17,256 nucleotides of DNA from DASWVC01 sp036401335 (GTDB taxonomy: Bacteria > Verrucomicrobiota > Verrucomicrobiia > Chthoniobacterales > JAFAMB01): assembly GCA_036401335.1 (NCBI GenBank), contig DASWVC010000023.1:1-17256 (forward strand), written 5' to 3'. The notes beneath the pieces are model-generated. The model ran no database searches. It saw only the letters and a list, made by a program, of their open reading frames with translations, and had not been told where the DNA came from. Of the stretch, positions 15,553-17,256 are shown in pieces. The translations under genes and the position numbers were made by a program. Every line of letters begins with the position of its first letter. Position 1 is the stretch's first letter.

Positions 15553-15588
15553 CCTGCAGACTTCTTGTCGCAAGGCAGGTAGGCCTTT
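15553..15588. terminator. Candidate hairpin between convergent genes
   Basis: CCTGC (15553-15557) can pair with GCAGG (15575-15579), enclosing a smaller stem CTTG-TCG-CAAG (15564-15574). AGGCCTTTTA follows. It lies between the MGDKSPK gene and the convergent flavin reductase gene, where a terminator fits. The internal asymmetry and short T-run make it weak. Confidence 0.3.
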
Positions 15589-15597
15589 TACAACCAG

Positions 15598-16140
15598 TCA
15601 GGCCGATGCGCCCTTTAAAGCCGAACGCGGCGAGAGGGCGTTCTTAAGGGCACTTGCCAGCCGCCCTTCGGTGCCACGGGTAAGTTGCGGTGGATCATCA
15701 CCCAGGACAATCCAACTGCGCGAACCGATGTGAAGAGGAGGCTGCAGCAGGGTTCCCTGAAGGCGGTTTAACTCCGCCGCCGACGCCTGTTCAAGGCCGG
15801 CCACATGCGCCGGCAGGCCGCCGGTGACCACCAGTAGAACCGGTTTCTCCGCGAAAGCGCCGTCGGGCAATAACTCCAGTAAGGGCGCGAGCAGACCCGG
15901 GTGGTCGTCGTTGCCTATCGGCGTCAAGAGAACGATGACATCCGCCTGACGCACAAGTTCGCCGAAGTCACTGAGGTAAACCCGGATCAGGTGACCAGTG
16001 AAAGAACGCCCGAAATCCGTGGCGTGAACCGCCCTGAGTTCACAGCCCTGGATGCCAAGTTGCCTGGCGATCGTATGCAATAAGGAGGTCGTCTTTGAAA
16101 ATTTATTGGGACTCCCGGAAAGGGCCAGAACGTAAGACAT
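15598..16140 (-). CDS. ssuE: NAD(P)H-dependent FMN reductase, SsuE-like
   Basis: This 180-residue flavodoxin-fold reductase would supply reduced FMN to a two-component monooxygenase, here probably for sulfonate sulfur. The start ATG at 16138-16140 gives MSYVLALSGSPNKFSKT, which puts the FMN-phosphate loop (SGSPNKFSKT) at the usual place. A longer frame from 16197 adds an unlikely leader. Other family signs are RQADVIVLLTPI, PGLLAPLLELLP, and KPVLLVVTGGLPAHVAG. The stretch where SsuE usually reads PxYKASYSG, which carries the pi-helix Tyr, here reads PIGNDDHPG, so that residue seems absent. A general NADPH-dependent FMN reductase is therefore an alternative. It lies downstream of an ssuA-like gene on the same strand, which supports the sulfonate role. 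Confidence 0.72.
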   Translation of the reverse strand: MSYVLALSGSPNKFSKTTSLLHTIARQLGIQGCELRAVHATDFGRSFTGHLIRVYLSDFGELVRQADVIVLLTPIGNDDHPGLLAPLLELLPDGAFAEKPVLLVVTGGLPAHVAGLEQASAAELNRLQGTLLQPPLHIGSRSWIVLGDDPPQLTRGTEGRLASALKNALSPRSALKGASA

Positions 16141-16491
16141 GGTCGGATTAACGAATTGCAGGTAAAAATCAACGGATCGGCTGAAGCCGATCATCAAGGA
16201 TAAAAGGCACAGGTAACGGGGTGAATTCCGCCCGCCATTTTGGCAGTTGCCGCGTCGACCTGATCAGCACCTGATGCGACAACAACGAGTTTCGCCTGCT
16301 TTAGCTTGCCCTTGCAACCGCGGTACCGGCCAGACCACTGCAATGCCATGATTTTGAAAGCAAATGAGTGGGCTCATGACTAATTGTCCTTAATGTCACA
16401 TAGGAACTAGAGATTAGCCAGGGGTTTTTTCCGAAGAGACGCACGACCTCATCTTTGGCCCCAACGCTACCCACACAGGGTTCTTCTTAAC
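16141..16491. other. 351-bp gap between the ssuA-like and ssuE-like genes
   Basis: I find no gene here. Stop codons are frequent and no frame has a recognisable protein. A weak inverted repeat (GTTGCCGC at 16246-16253, GCGACAAC at 16276-16283, one mismatch) is present. A GGGGTTTTTT run at 16421-16430 has no clear hairpin before it. The gap is long for two genes of one pathway on one strand, so ssuE may have its own promoter here, or something may have been lost between them. Confidence 0.45.
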
Positions 16492-17256
16492 TCAGCTCCC
16501 GCTGGTGGTTTTCCACCAGGGTGGCTTTGCCGGAACCGCTTTTTGAACGTTAATCTTCGTCGGTAACTCACCGATCTCGAAAAATTTGTCAGCCAAACGC
16601 TGCTGGGCTGCCACCGTCTCGGCATCGACCGGATGAACCCCGTATTCTCGCCTTTGGGTCGCACGCAGCAACGCTTCCTGGTTTACGCCCAGGTCTTTTG
16701 ACAGCAGCACAGCAACTTCTTCAGGGTGTTGGTTAGCCCACTCATCCACTTTGACCAACTCCTCCAGCAAGGCGCAAATGAGCTGGGGGCGCTCTTGAGC
16801 AAAGCCGGGGCTAGCCACGAGAAACGTGTAATTCGGGGTCAAGCCCAGCCCATCGCGGAGCACCCGAGGCCGGTCGTCCAATTCCACGACCGCGTAAAAA
16901 GGATCCCATAGCCCCACCGCATCCGCGCTACTGGATTCCAATACCGCACGAGCATCGGCTGCGCTCTTCACGTACACTGGTTTGACGTCGCCATACTGCA
17001 GGCCGGCTTCCTCCAGGGCGCGCACCAGCTGGTACTCGCAGTTCCACCCGTGGCCAATGGCAACGCGCTTTCCTTTCAGGTCGGCGACTTTCTGAACGGC
17101 CGAGCCGCCGGGCGCGAGCAGGGCTAACCCGCGAGGGTAGGCCGGTTCGGCGGCCACATAAACAAAGGGGATGCCTGCGGCTTGGGCAAAGGCCGTGGGG
17201 GCATCGGCAGCATGACCGAAATCAAGGCTGTTGGCGTTAAAAGCCTCGAAAAGGAG
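16492..17256 (-). CDS. ssuA: Aliphatic sulfonate ABC transporter substrate-binding protein, C-terminal part
   Basis: 254 residues are visible and the gene runs off the right edge, so the signal peptide and N-terminal lobe are missing. The frame is open to the edge; a GTG at 17155-17157 is internal, because upstream codons continue the family pattern (NANSLDFGHAADAPTAFAQA). Matching SsuA marks are VADLKGKRVA, LVRALEEAGL, ADAVGLWDPFYAVVE, LLEELVKVDEWANQHPEEVA, RREYGVHPV and a final INVQKAV. The protein would capture alkanesulfonates in the periplasm for a SsuABC importer when sulfate is scarce. Taurine (TauA) or nitrate-type relatives are less likely, but the binding-site residues cannot all be checked. 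The permease, ATPase and monooxygenase genes are presumably to the right. Confidence 0.87.
   Translation of the reverse strand, partial: LLFEAFNANSLDFGHAADAPTAFAQAAGIPFVYVAAEPAYPRGLALLAPGGSAVQKVADLKGKRVAIGHGWNCEYQLVRALEEAGLQYGDVKPVYVKSAADARAVLESSSADAVGLWDPFYAVVELDDRPRVLRDGLGLTPNYTFLVASPGFAQERPQLICALLEELVKVDEWANQHPEEVAVLLSKDLGVNQEALLRATQRREYGVHPVDAETVAAQQRLADKFFEIGELPTKINVQKAVPAKPPWWKTTSGS

Noticed and set aside
16246..16283. Inverted repeat GTTGCCGC ... GCGACAAC in the gap between the ssuA-like and ssuE-like genes
   Set aside because: Eight-base arms with a mismatch and a 22-nt loop; no U-tract and not placed at a gene end.
16492..17157. GTG at 17155-17157 as the true start of the sulfonate-binding protein
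   Set aside because: The 33 codons upstream to the window edge continue the family pattern (LDFGHAADAPTAFAQA), so the gene is cut by the edge and the GTG is internal.

Overview
The window is a G+C-rich chromosomal segment from a heterotrophic bacterium. A phylum-level guess of Verrucomicrobiota (or a neighbouring PVC or soil lineage) rests on the combination of a PEGA-domain Ser/Thr kinase, futalosine-pathway menaquinone synthesis (MqnE), a GH51 arabinofuranosidase with its own sugar ABC importer, and many genes lacking a clear Shine-Dalgarno. No rRNA or taxonomic marker is present, so this is inference. There are no tRNA, rRNA, CRISPR or phage genes.

Layout. (1) 1-300, minus: the N-terminal 100 codons of an IS4-type transposase, cut by the window edge. 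(2) 403-5495, minus: a tightly packed run read as mntR (Mn-responsive DtxR-family repressor), a DUF4380/mutarotase-like protein, a small orphan lipoprotein, and a 1079-residue membrane Ser/Thr kinase carrying a second degenerate kinase domain and four PEGA repeats. (3) 5522-5650: an array of TGAAC half-sites spaced exactly 10 bp apart, in two opposed clusters, between mntR and the next gene. (4) 5637-7975, minus: a ketosynthase pair joined by an ATGA overlap. The first enzyme keeps the Cys-His-His triad; the second has lost all three residues, like a chain-length factor. (5) 8014-9593, plus: mqnE, starting 38 bp from the ketosynthase start in the opposite direction, overlapped by a gene for a small exported low-complexity protein that ends in a 23-bp tandem duplication.

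(6) 9734-10250: a rearrangement scar. An intact antitoxin-like gene is followed by only about 12 codons of its presumed ParE/RelE toxin, fused directly to the 5' part of a PfkB sugar kinase gene on the opposite strand. (7) 10483-15261, plus: an arabinoside-use operon. Two palindromic sites precede a cytoplasmic GH51 alpha-L-arabinofuranosidase, then a periplasmic sugar-binding protein and two permeases, with no ATPase gene. (8) 15365-15550: a small charged protein starting MGDKSPK. (9) 15598-17256, minus: a sulfonate-use region with a SsuE-like flavin reductase and a SsuA-like binding protein that runs off the window.

Most gene functions are conventional. The parts that look least described are the ketosynthase/pseudo-ketosynthase pair beside mqnE, the 10-bp-period repeat array upstream of mntR, the kinase-pseudokinase-PEGA protein cotranscribed with an orphan lipoprotein, and the toxin/pfkB deletion junction.
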